The notes: a model not told the origin generated them from the sequence alone. Positions 1-8,147 are shown, numbered from the stretch's first letter. The stretch: 9,042 bases of DNA from Jingweiarchaeum tengchongense (GCA_038874075.1 JAVZDD010000022.1:1-9042); one strand, 5' to 3'. Translations and numbers: made by a program.

Positions 1-3000
1 GATGAGGTAGTATGCCCTACTGTTTCTTGTATAGTAGGTATTCTTCAATACTTCTATTAGGTTGTTTCCTGAAGGAAGAAGCACTTTTGCAGAGTTTCTG
101 TAGGAAGACCATGTGGACCACCAATAGTAAAGAGAATTTGATGGAGAATAACCTATAAGGTAGAAATTGGTAAGATAATAACCATTTTTGTCGATAGGTT
201 TAACTTCTAATAGGGAGGAGCTATTATCCAAAACATAGAGATAATCATAGCATCTCTTGTAGTTTCCGTAGGTAACTTCAAAATAAACTGATGTTGAATA
301 GCTTAAGTTTATGTTAAGTGTTACCTGTCCAGATGAGTTTGTGGTAAGGGTTGTGCCAGTGTAAGAGTTGTAGACGTTTGCACCAGATACAGGGTTACCA
401 TCTTGGGTGATTGTTACTGTAACATTTGTTGGGGTATTTGTTTGAATAAGTTCAGGAGAAAATGATATCTTAAGTGCAGGATATACACGAATATCGTAGT
501 TAGTGTTGTCACCAAAGGTATTAGGATTGAAATTAGAGACTTTTATGTAGTAGGTGCCACTTTTACCAGCAGGAACTTCAAAGTCGATACGTGCGGAAGG
601 CCAATCAAACCAATCGTTGTAATCAATTAGGGTTGTTCCATCTGGAGCATAGAGTTCTATCACTGTATCACAGTTTGACCCAAGGTTCAGGGTATCAATA
701 GTGTAGGTTTTTCCTTCAACTGCAGTAAATTTACACCAATCTACATCACCCTGTTTACTAAAATTGTGAGTTTGGGAAATTCCATCTGTTGTAATAAGCT
801 TAGCATCCTGTGGGGTATCATCAGGTTCAAATTGGTCGGGAGGATAGCTATTTAAAGAAAATGTTGAAACATTACCATAAACTGTTCCTTGAAGCGGACC
901 AGTGTAAAGTGAAATATTCACTGAATAATTCCCTAGTGGCCAGTTGCTTGATGGAGTAAAATAAGTATTGTAAAAGCCCGAATTGTTACTATTTTGGTAA
1001 TAAACATTATTGTCTGGGCCGACTATCTTAATTAATGGTCCAAAAGAGGCACTATATCCTGGCAAGGGATTATCTTTAGCAAGCGGCCTTGTGAAATCTA
1101 TTGTTACAGTTGGTAGATACTCGTAGATATATTGAAGTCTATTACCATACGTATCTGATACTTTATTAAGAAGCTTAACCTGATCTCCAATATAGTATGA
1201 AGCCTTTTCAGGTTGGGAAGTTAAGTACAAATTACCACCGGCATCAAAAGATTGATTTGAACCATTAGTAATGGTCACAGAGCTGTCCTTTAGGCGCAAT
1301 TCGTAGGACCATTTAGAATTATCTTGGGCACTTATATATCCAACAAAAATCATATCGTAAGTATCACTGCTAAAAGTGAAACTTTTAGAAGAGTTTATCA
1401 TAAAACCATATGCCCATCCACAATAAGAACCCCAAGCATACAAATACCCATAGTCAAAATTATGAGAAGTCAAAGTAAATGAGCCTGTTGGCATTGTTGA
1501 ACTATCAAGAACTACTTGAGTTGTGCTTGAGTTGATTATTACAGAAGGCAAAACAAGCAAATACCCATCATTTATACCATTGATTAAAGTAGTATATGTA
1601 CCTGGGGTAATATCAACATTAATAGTCCCACTACTGTAACCAATATCAATCGAACAACTTTTAAAAGGTGAAAAAGAGATGTATCCAGAAAGAAAACTAC
1701 CATCCTTTTTCTTTGAGGTTACAGAAAAATGCTGAGTTCCTGTAGTATCAAATGTATATTCGCCAGGTGCAGTTATGTTAGTTTTCATAATACCAAAATG
1801 ACTGCTAGACGATGATACAACAACAGTATAAGTACCAGAAGCATTTGCAAAATAGATTGTCCCAGTATCATCAGTCAAACCAGCAAAATCAGAGTAATTT
1901 GATGTATTTGAGAATAATTGGACGTATGCTCGTGCCGCAGGATTACTAGACTGGTCTTTCACATGAATTAGCATTCCCGAACTTCCTTTAACCTCTAAAG
2001 TACAAGATAAAGAATGAGTAATAGAACCACTATAAGCTACAACGTTAAATGTATATACCCCTGCAGAAACTGATGAGCTAACTTGAACCGAGAGATTTAC
2101 TTGTGTAGGTGGATTAACCGAGGAGTTGCTTATGGTGTAATTAATTCCTGTTGGTAATCCAGAAACAGAAAGCACAACATTTGAGTTAAATCCACTTAAG
2201 CTATCCACGTAAATAGTTCTCAGAGAAGAGCCTCCTGCCATTGTAGACTGATATAAAGGAACCGCACCAATTGTAAAATCTTGAGGTGTTTGGGCGTCTG
2301 TCATTGTCCATGCTTCTCCAACATCTACTTTGAAAAAGTCATAACTTAAGTTCACGAACCCGTTATATCCGTAACTAGGACCCCATGAATTCACTATTTT
2401 AAAAGCTCCATAATGCTTAATTCCCGAATTGTCGGTATAGTACAAATTATCATTATATCCAACAACAGCAAGAGCATGCCAACCTCTAGGCGTATCATTT
2501 GGATTATGAGGTGGCACAACATATGAAGGATCGTTGGGTGCGCTATCAAATTCGGAATATACTGGTATCGCTATAACAAATATATCTCCGTTAGCGAGCC
2601 AGGCCTTTAAATTACCAATTACGCTATCGCTACAATTACCTTGTCCTTGAAAAACATTCGCAAAACTTTGCGCCTTAAAAGGAAAAGCAAGCTGCAATTG
2701 GTTGGAATTTGGTTGAGTTGTGTAATCGTACTGGTTGTAAGGGAACACTGCTAATGTATCGCATCCTTTATCAACTAAGAGGTTTAAAGCATCGGGAATT
2801 GCTGAGCCTCTGTCATTTCCCCCATTTATCTGATTATAAACAAACGCTGGAGAAAATTGATGATTTAAAGAACTTAAATTCCAATTTTGCTCTTTTCCTT
2901 CCTGAAATGTCTTGTAATAATATGAAGTAGCCCATGCAGTGCAACTTCCCTGACCTCCTTGGTCGCCCACTGGCGGGATCTTAGAACTCCAATCCACGTA

Positions 3001-3234
3001 AGATGGCAGGGTTGTAATACCTTTCGAAATAAGGTCTTCTTCAAGTTTTTGCAAATTAATTTTTGGCCAGTTTTTTACAGGAGCAGGTATACAACCGGTA
3101 GGGTGAAAACTTAAGTTATCAAAACTGTTTGCCTTCGCAACATTGTTTGCAAATTTTACTGAAAATAAAGGCACAAAATTAAACAAAGAAAGAAGAAAAA
3201 CCAAAACTACAAATACTAAAATTATCTTTTTCAT
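1..3234 (-). CDS. Secreted papain-family (C1) cysteine peptidase, multidomain, C-terminus beyond window
   Basis: The minus-strand frame is open for all 1078 codons from the ATG at 3234 to the window edge, with no stop. Residues 1-20 are a signal peptide (MKK followed by a long hydrophobic run). The papain-like domain spans about residues 76-310. LPSYVDW marks the usual mature start; DQGGQGSC holds the oxyanion Gln92 and nucleophile Cys98, six apart as in papain. WHALAVVGY gives His253 and IVNSWG gives Asn282, so the catalytic set is complete. The Cys three residues before the nucleophile in plant papains is absent. Only about 50 residues lie between signal peptide and peptidase domain, too short for a standard I29 propeptide. 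After the peptidase come an Ig-like module (319-416), a carboxypeptidase-regulatory-like module (419-475), poorly recognised beta-rich sequence (480-795), a PPC (bacterial pre-peptidase C-terminal) domain (799-918) and another Ig-like module (about 919-1000). A strong AAGGAGG site lies 5 bases before the ATG. It probably acts outside the cell as an endopeptidase; its substrate is unknown. It is likely co-transcribed with the upstream inhibitor gene. Confidence 0.93.
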   Translation of the reverse strand, partial: MKKIILVFVVLVFLLSLFNFVPLFSVKFANNVAKANSFDNLSFHPTGCIPAPVKNWPKINLQKLEEDLISKGITTLPSYVDWSSKIPPVGDQGGQGSCTAWATSYYYKTFQEGKEQNWNLSSLNHQFSPAFVYNQINGGNDRGSAIPDALNLLVDKGCDTLAVFPYNQYDYTTQPNSNQLQLAFPFKAQSFANVFQGQGNCSDSVIGNLKAWLANGDIFVIAIPVYSEFDSAPNDPSYVVPPHNPNDTPRGWHALAVVGYNDNLYYTDNSGIKHYGAFKIVNSWGPSYGYNGFVNLSYDFFKVDVGEAWTMTDAQTPQDFTIGAVPLYQSTMAGGSSLRTIYVDSLSGFNSNVVLSVSGLPTGINYTISNSSVNPPTQVNLSVQVSSSVSAGVYTFNVVAYSGSITHSLSCTLEVKGSSGMLIHVKDQSSNPAARAYVQLFSNTSNYSDFAGLTDDTGTIYFANASGTYTVVVSSSSSHFGIMKTNITAPGEYTFDTTGTQHFSVTSKKKDGSFLSGYISFSPFKSCSIDIGYSSGTINVDITPGTYTTLINGINDGYLLVLPSVIINSSTTQVVLDSSTMPTGSFTLTSHNFDYGYLYAWGSYCGWAYGFMINSSKSFTFSSDTYDMIFVGYISAQDNSKWSYELRLKDSSVTITNGSNQSFDAGGNLYLTSQPEKASYYIGDQVKLLNKVSDTYGNRLQYIYEYLPTVTIDFTRPLAKDNPLPGYSASFGPLIKIVGPDNNVYYQNSNNSGFYNTYFTPSSNWPLGNYSVNISLYTGPLQGTVYGNVSTFSLNSYPPDQFEPDDTPQDAKLITTDGISQTHNFSKQGDVDWCKFTAVEGKTYTIDTLNLGSNCDTVIELYAPDGTTLIDYNDWFDWPSARIDFEVPAGKSGTYYIKVSNFNPNTFGDNTNYDIRVYPALKISFSPELIQTNTPTNVTVTITQDGNPVSGANVYNSYTGTTLTTNSSGQVTLNINLSYSTSVYFEVTYGNYKRCYDYLYVLDNSSSLLEVKPIDKNGYYLTNFYLIGYSPSNSLYYWWSTWSSYRNSAKVLLPSGNNLIEVLKNTYYTRNSRAYYLI

Positions 3235-3239
3235 TATCT

Positions 3240-3246
3240 CCTCCTT
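3240..3246 (-). promoter_or_regulatory. Ribosome binding site of the C1 peptidase gene
   Basis: The minus strand reads AAGGAGG, followed by AGATA and the ATG at 3234-3232. This near-perfect site fixes the start. It lies inside the 18-bp gap after the inhibitor stop codon, which supports translation from a shared transcript. Confidence 0.85.
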
Positions 3247-3252
3247 TTTCAT

Positions 3253-4044
3253 TCAATGAATAATAATTTGATAAGTAATTGTTTTTTCTATTTTATTAGG
3301 TTCCCAATCTCTGTAGTATTCAAATATTATTGAAGTTTCACCAGATTTGTTACCTCTAATAGTCCAGAGATGTTTGCCTGGAGATCCTGGAATCTGCTGC
3401 GCAGGAGAAATAAAAGTTTCATTTACAATTTCTATTACCGAATTATTCCCAATTTGACAATGCCATTTGAACCCTGCCGACGGGTTTTCATCAAGACTGA
3501 CTGTATAAGTCCCACCAACATTTAACAAAATTAAATTCGGGTTGTAAGTAATATCTATTCTTTTTTCTTCGCTATACCATTCGAGATTTAATCCCAAATA
3601 ATTAGATAAAAACCTTACGGGCACAATAGTTTTGCCCAAATAAAGCTCTGGAATGATTCTAGGATTTTCAGGTTCAATTTGAATAGTGTTGCCATTTACC
3701 TTAGCATTTTGATTTCCAATCCACAATTCTATAGTCGATGAATTGAAAATAATTTTAACCCCTTTTGTTTCACCATACCAATCAACTGTACCACCAAGGC
3801 TTTCAACAATAGGTCTTAATTGAACAAAAGCTCTACCGTTTTTAATAAAAACGGGTACATCCAGAAACTTCTCTAAGTTATTCTGCGTAAAGCTAGCTCT
3901 CCCGACAAACAATGTGATTTTCACACAGTCAGCACAATAATCTGCTTTTAACTCTGAATTAACAAAATTTGTCTTCCTAATAACATAATCATTAAACAGT
4001 AAAAGCAACAAAATTAAAGGAAAAATAACTAAGTTTCTTTTCAT
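3253..4044 (-). CDS. Exported stalk-domain protein with C-terminal chagasin-like (I42) cysteine-protease inhibitor domain
   Basis: This is an intact gene of 263 residues from the ATG at 4044. Residues 1-18 form a basic N-terminus and a hydrophobic run (MKRNLVIFPLILLLLLF), a signal peptide or membrane anchor without an obvious cleavage site. A CxxC pair (YCADC, Cys37 and Cys40) follows. Residues about 61-167 match the copper amine oxidase N-terminal-like stalk domain: two units of GRAFVQLRPIVESLGG...W type, the second reading KTIVPVRFLSNYLGL. Residues about 172-263 look like a chagasin/I42 domain, with the three inhibitory loops present in order: NPSAGFKW (187-194, usual NPTTGYxW), a Gly-rich PGSPGKHLW (219-227, usual GxGG) and YYRDW (243-247, usual RPW). 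I42 proteins block papain-family peptidases by inserting these loops into the active-site cleft. The next gene, 18 bp downstream, encodes exactly such a peptidase, so an inhibitor of that enzyme is the likely role. Loop 2 and loop 3 depart from consensus, so activity is inferred. A GTG start at 4059 is less likely because it lies inside the ribosome binding site. Confidence 0.87.
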   Translation of the reverse strand: MKRNLVIFPLILLLLLFNDYVIRKTNFVNSELKADYCADCVKITLFVGRASFTQNNLEKFLDVPVFIKNGRAFVQLRPIVESLGGTVDWYGETKGVKIIFNSSTIELWIGNQNAKVNGNTIQIEPENPRIIPELYLGKTIVPVRFLSNYLGLNLEWYSEEKRIDITYNPNLILLNVGGTYTVSLDENPSAGFKWHCQIGNNSVIEIVNETFISPAQQIPGSPGKHLWTIRGNKSGETSIIFEYYRDWEPNKIEKTITYQIIIH

Positions 4045-4054
4045 TCTGTCACTT

Positions 4055-4066
4055 ATCACCCCCTTT
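4055..4066 (-). promoter_or_regulatory. Ribosome binding site that decides the inhibitor start
   Basis: The minus strand reads AAAGGGGGTGAT, matching 10 of 11 bases of the extended anti-16S complement AAGGAGGTGAT. The alternative GTG start at 4059-4057 is part of this motif and so cannot use it. The site therefore points to the ATG at 4044, 10 bases beyond its end. I found no convincing -35/-10 pair upstream. Confidence 0.7.
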
Positions 4067-4233
4067 CAACATTGCAAACCTTTTTCATAAGAAGTTTGGT
4101 CTACAATCTTCTCATATAAGATTAACTGTCTAAATTCTCTTTGCACATTGCTTACGTAAATACCCTATACATAAATATCACAAGCTCTTAAAGTCTTAAA
4201 TAAAGCTTTTGAATATCGCCTACTCAACTTTAA

Positions 4234-4261
4234 AATGATTTTAAAGGTGGTTAAAATCATT
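4234..4261. repeat. Perfect 11-bp inverted repeat with 6-base loop
   Basis: AATGATTTTAA (4234-4244) and TTAAAATCATT (4251-4261) are exact reverse complements around AGGTGG. The stem is almost all A and T and no T-tract follows on either strand, so a terminator is unlikely. Its place about 190 bp upstream of the inhibitor start would fit an operator or a structured leader element. That role is inference. Confidence 0.6.
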
Positions 4262-4640
4262 GCCGGAAAAAAACCTTGTATAATATAAATTCTGATAACA
4301 TTATTGGATTTAAATAAAAAAGAGTCAGAAGTATTTTTATCCTCAGTTCCCTTTAAGTCATCCATTTTAAATTTAATCTCCTTTAACACTTTTTTATACA
4401 AAAATAATTTTTTGTCAAGCGTAAATTCAGCAATGCAGATACGTAAGCTTGAAATAAACAAATTTATAACCAAAGACTTTAATTTACAAAAATTATTTTA
4501 CAAATATCGGCTAAAGTTACTTAATAAAAAAATTAAATAACAAAGTAATGCTTTCTAAATTGTGATAAGAAGCATTTAAATTTATAGGAAAATAATTCAT
4601 CAACGTGCAAGGACTTGTGATCGGTAGTGTTAACCAAAAA

Positions 4641-4667
4641 AGGAGGGTAGAATTACTCTACCCTCCT
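4641..4667 (-). terminator. Strong intrinsic terminator after the solute-binding pseudogene
   Basis: AGGAGGGTAGA (4641-4651) pairs perfectly with TCTACCCTCCT (4657-4667) around a 5-base loop. On the minus strand the stem is followed at once by TTTTTGG (4640-4634). It lies 21 bp past the TGA-side end of the reading frame at 4689, the expected position for a rho-independent terminator of that gene. Confidence 0.9.
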
Positions 4668-4691
4668 GTGCGTTCTTATTGGTTAAACTTA

Positions 4692-4994
4692 TGGAGTAGT
4701 TATTGAGAATGGAGCATCTGAATCATCATAGACTATCCAGTTTGCAATTGTAGGGTTGTAGTTGCCTACTATTATCTTGCAGTTTGTTGCATTGATGTTG
4801 GGAACAGTCCAGGCATATGAGGTTTTGGAGAGAGTGGAGATTGTTGTATCAAGAGACAAGGTAGAACCATTGTAGAAGTAGATCCTTATGACACCTGTGG
4901 TAAGGTTGGAAGATGTCCAGGTGATGTTAACTGTTGAACCACCTGTAAGAGTTTCTCCACCGTTGGGATAGGTAACGTTTACTGAAGGAGGTGG
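4692..4994 (-). other. KNH/Kre9-like (Ser-Thr-rich GPI-anchored type) beta-sandwich domain, C-terminal end of the pseudogene
   Basis: The frame reads YPNGGETLTGGSTVNITWTS near the start, SYAWTVP in the middle and DDSDAPFSITTP at the end. PNGGE, ItW, WtVP and FsI are the characteristic positions of this secreted-protein domain. It is often the last module of bacterial surface proteins. A similar domain ends the gene at the right edge. Confidence 0.75.
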
Positions 4995-5000
4995 TAACAA

Positions 5001-5220
5001 TTCAAATTGGGCTTCTATTGTATGATTATTCGTAACATTTGCAAAAGTATATTAGGATACCGGACCAATTGACCCACCATCAATGAGTACATCTTTGATT
5101 CGGTAGCCCTCGTTGGGGGTGATTGTGAAGGTTTGAGAACCATTGTATGGAACTACAACTTCACCGGATGGGGTAATTGTTCCACCTTCACCTGCTGAGG
5201 CAGTGATAATTGGGTTGACA
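5001..5220 (-). repeat. InlB-type B-repeat 3 in the pseudogene tail
   Basis: It starts ITASAGEGGTITPSG and continues with FTITPNEGYRIKDVLIDG and NNHTIEAQFE, the standard pattern of bacterial B-repeats. It resembles repeat 2 closely at both protein and DNA level. The in-frame TAA at 5054-5052 replaces the second Ser of the SSYTFEN stretch of repeat 2, so a single C-to-A change from TCA would explain it. Confidence 0.8.
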
Positions 5221-5961
5221 GTTAAGATGTATGCTTGTTCTTCGTTTTCATTACCCCAAGCATCTTTTACTGCACCTTGAGGAACTCTAAAGTGGAATGT
5301 ACCTGCAAGACCTGCTCTTTCATTTCCAAGATATGGGGTAACGATGATGGTCTTGTGGGTTGAATCTTCTGGGTCAAGGGAGATTGTACCATATGGAGCG
5401 TTGCTGAGTTCATCTATTGTAACAACTGGTGTACCTATTATTTGGACGAGTTCTGTAAGAAGGACTTTTATGGAAGTTACAACACTTCCTACAGTGCATG
5501 TGAGAGGTTGAGGTGGAGTAACTGTTTGTGATACACCATCAATTACTGCTGTAATACTTACTACATCTGGAGGAGTTTCGTCAAGCTTTATGTTAATTGT
5601 AACTGTTGAAATATTATCTGCTGAATCCTCAAGTTCAACAACAACTGTAAGATAACCATCGTGGTTAACGTCCTGTGCTTTAAGGATTGCAAATGTAACA
5701 TCCTGTGAGAATCCAAGGAGTGATTTTATGCCTCCTGTATTTTCTCCTTCGATGAGGGAAACAGTGTTGAATCCTCAGCCTGAGACATCAACACCATCAA
5801 TTGTTTTGGTTGTAAGGGTGCAATCTTCTGAGACAGTGATTGACCCTGAATCAAGGAGTGATTCATTGGTTACACCGCTTATGTCAACTGTCCAGTCATC
5901 GCCCGAACCAGTACCATCAACACCTGCAAAGCTTATGGCAGTCATTGAAGGAGGTACTGCT

Positions 5962-6213
5962 TCAATGAATTGAGCTTCAATTGTGTGGTTGTTGTCTATG
6001 TTTTCAAAGGTGTATGATGATACTGGGCCTACTGAGTTACCGTCGACGAGGACGTCTTTAATCTTGAAGCCGGGATCGGAGAAGAAGTAATATTTTACGA
6101 CCTCGAATTGAGACCAAAAATGAAAGTGTTCTCCAGGTTGATATGTAAAATTATTCTGTTCGATCATCATTGTTCCACCGGCTCCAACAATGCTTTTTAC
6201 CATAAAATATAAC
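5962..6213 (-). repeat. InlB-type B-repeat 2 in the pseudogene tail
   Basis: The unit runs from YFMVKSIVGAGGTMM through DPGFKIKDVLVDGNSVGPVS to NNHTIEAQFIEA. Its first half has drifted from the usual GGTITPSG consensus, while the second half is canonical. It lies directly after repeat 1. Confidence 0.75.
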
Positions 6214-6229
6214 TCTCCTGGAGCAAAAA

Positions 6230-6470
6230 CTGCCTGAATAGTATGATCGGAAGTAACGTTTTGAAAAGTATAGGTAAACGAGAGACCCTCAACTGACGGA
6301 CTTATTTTCCCTACATTATTGAATACGCTTACGCTATCAACTAAGACATCTGCTATATGGTACCCAAAATCTGGAGAAACAACAAAAGTTTGAGAATCAT
6401 TGGGAGGCAAGTATATTGTCCCTGAAGGATTTATTCTTCCGCCGGAATCGGAAGAAGCAGTTATCTTGTA
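6230..6470 (-). repeat. InlB-type B-repeat 1 in the pseudogene tail
   Basis: The unit starts ITASSDSGGRINPSG, continues SPDFGYHIADVLVDSVSV and ends SDHTIQAVFAPGE. It begins only a few residues after the end of the solute-binding domain (INDWYW), so it marks the junction between the transport part and the surface tail. Confidence 0.8.
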
Positions 6471-8140
6471 TTGGTAAGAAGACCAATACCAATCATTAAT
6501 ATTCCAAGTAATTGGGATGGAACTACTTAGATTATAATCAATTCCCATTAAATTTCTTTTATAAGTATAGATATCTGTCCATACATTTAATCCGATCTGA
6601 GGTATAAGATCGGCTATTCTCTGGTGGGCTATATCATAATAGGTTTTTCTCACAATAGGATCAACTTCGTGAGTTGCAGTGTAAATTGCGTTATCAAGCA
6701 TTGAATCTGATACACCACTATAGTTTTGCCCCTGGAAACCGTTTGCTTCGCTTGGAATTTGCGACGAGTGAAATAAATTGAAACCACTTGGATCAAGTAT
6801 ATCTCCACCATATGCAAACATTGCAAGCTGGAACACCCTGTGAGTTGTGTATGTACCGAAGAAGTAAGATGCAGATAAAAACTTTGTCTGAATATAAATT
6901 CCAATTTGCCTAAGCTGAGCCTTTAATACTAGTACTTGATCTTTTCTATCTTGTCTTGTTGTAGTTGAAAGTTCAAGTGTTAGCTTTTGTCCATCCTTGT
7001 ACCTGTAACCATCGGATGCCATAACCCAGCCAGCATCATCTAAAAGTCTATTAGCTAAAACCAAGCTATGAGATGGAAGTCTTGCATTACTATTTCTGTA
7101 GTAAGAATTAAACAAACCCAAATAGGTAAGATTAGAAACTAATCTCTGCCCACTAAAGACTCTGTTATTTAAATCATCATAGTTTATTCCGTATGCTATA
7201 GCTTTTTGAACTCTTATATCTGAAAGTATAGGATCAGAGAGATTAATTTCGAGATGTTCCCAATATGTTGAAGGAACTCGCAGAACCTTAATTGTTGTGT
7301 TTTGCTCTGCTTGTTTAGCTTCATTTAGACCAAGTCCTACTATACTGACGTCAACTGTTCCACTAAGAACATTCGCGAGCATAGTCGTTGCATCAGGAAT
7401 CCATTTTAAAATTACACTCGGAATTTTTGGCGTACTGCCATAAAAGTAAAGATTCGTTTCAAGTGAAATATATTCACCCAATGCTTAACTCTATACGGAT
7501 CTAAGTGAACAGGATGTTTAACGAGCTCGAATTCAGCAAGTTGTTCAGTTGGAATTTGACTGTAATAGTGTTTAGGAAAAATCGGAAGTCCAAGGTTTGC
7601 ATAAGGATTTATGTCGTTCTAAGTAACTACCATTGTATATGGATCAAGAAATTCAATTTTTTCAATTTTATCGTATGGATCTGTTAGGGAATTTGTTCTA
7701 TTTTTCCTGATAAATACAATTCATAAACTGCATATTTAATATATTATTCATAACTTACATTTACACCGTCAGACCATTTAACATTTGGTCTCAAATAGTA
7801 AGTTGTATCCATCCAAGTTTTACCGTTAACACTGAATGTAATCCATGTACTATTAGAAAAGCTAGGAACATTAAATGCCAAAACAGGATAAGGCGTTCCA
7901 TCAGGTCTTACTCCGATTAAGTCTACTTCAATAGCACTCTCGATATTACGCGCAGCTATCATTGAAGTTAAAAAAGAGGGCAGAGCGTCTGGTTCCTGAG
8001 TTTAGGCAATAATCAAACTTCCACCGATTACAGGTTCGTCTGCTTTGACAACGCTATTTTCTGGCATAAAATTAATAAAAGAAAGGCTAAAAAGGAAAGT
8101 AATTAACAGAATTAGAGAAGATACCTTTTTCATTTTTCGG

Positions 8141-8147
8141 CTCCTTT
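8141..8147 (-). promoter_or_regulatory. Ribosome binding site of the solute-binding pseudogene
   Basis: The minus strand reads AAAGGAG, 7 bases before the ATG at 8133-8131. That ATG opens a clear signal peptide, so the original start is preserved although the frame is interrupted 43 codons later. Confidence 0.75.

Larger units (their letters stand above)
4067..4688. other. AT-rich spacer between the solute-binding pseudogene and the inhibitor-peptidase operon
   Basis: No protein gene is convincing here. The spacer holds the pseudogene terminator (4641-4667), an imperfect hairpin at about 4546-4577 and a perfect inverted repeat (4234-4261). The 8-bp palindrome TTACGTAA is at 4152-4159. A short minus-strand frame at 4165-4365 (66 codons, ATG, AAAGGAG 12 bases upstream) resembles no family I know and is not called. 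The promoter of the inhibitor-peptidase operon should lie here, but no good pair of hexamers stands out. Confidence 0.6.
4689..8133 (-). pseudogene. Broken gene for a secreted family 5 (oligopeptide-type) ABC solute-binding protein with long Ig/B-repeat/KNH tail
   Basis: Ignoring lesions, the gene would encode about 1150 residues. It opens with a signal peptide (MKKVSSLILLITFLF), without a lipobox cysteine, then GGSLIIA-stop-TQEPDALP, the family 5 N-terminal strand. Family 5 similarity continues through WSDGV, LGLPIFPKH, DPYRVKHW and GEYISLE, then RVQKAIAYGINYDDL and LLDDAGW, ending near INDWYW (6485). These proteins deliver peptides or other solutes to ABC importers. The tail holds two B-repeats, Ig-like modules (one Big_5-like, about 5240-5560), a third B-repeat and a KNH-like domain. 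Lesions are TAA 8004-8002 (where Gln is expected), TAA 7746-7744, a frameshift near 7690-7684, TAG 7621-7619, a frameshift near 7490-7475, TGA 5777-5775 and TAA 5054-5052 (Ser in the paralogous repeat). The family 5 region is close to normal length, so inactivation seems recent and without large deletions. Sequencing error is the main alternative, although neighbouring genes are clean. Confidence 0.88.

Noticed and set aside
2709..2930. Plus-strand open frame of 73 codons
   Set aside because: It lies antisense within the catalytic domain of the C1 peptidase, whose conserved motifs show the real frame.
4045..4059. GTG start for the inhibitor gene
   Set aside because: The GTG is part of the ribosome binding site itself. 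The ATG at 4044 opens a better signal or anchor sequence.
4165..4473. Minus-strand frame of 102 codons, with an internal ATG at 4365 preceded by AAAGGAG
   Set aside because: It has a TTG start or a ribosome site 12 bases away, AT-driven composition and no recognisable domain. It overlaps the inverted repeat and an opposite frame of equal quality.
4304..4540. Plus-strand frame of 78 codons
   Set aside because: It has a TTG start, no ribosome binding site, lysine- and asparagine-rich low-complexity sequence and no homology signal. A TATAAT at 4279-4284 has no matching -35 element.
4689..5000. Separate small gene of 103 codons with TTG start
   Set aside because: The frame continues upstream through B-repeat 3 to an in-frame nonsense codon at 5054-5052, so it is the 3' end of the broken gene rather than an independent one.
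5728..5973. Plus-strand frame of 81 codons
   Set aside because: It is antisense to the clear Ig-like tail of the solute-binding pseudogene.
6650..6904. Minus-strand frame of 84 codons
   Set aside because: It overlaps the conserved family 5 frame in another register and shows no domain of its own.
7505..7687. Plus-strand frame of 60 codons
   Set aside because: It is antisense to the part of the pseudogene encoding LGLPIFPKH and DPYRVKHW.
4689..8133. Stop-codon reassignment as an explanation for the interrupted solute-binding gene
   Set aside because: TAA, TAG and TGA all interrupt it, two frameshifts are also needed, and the other genes end at ordinary TAG and TGA stops close to terminators or the next gene.
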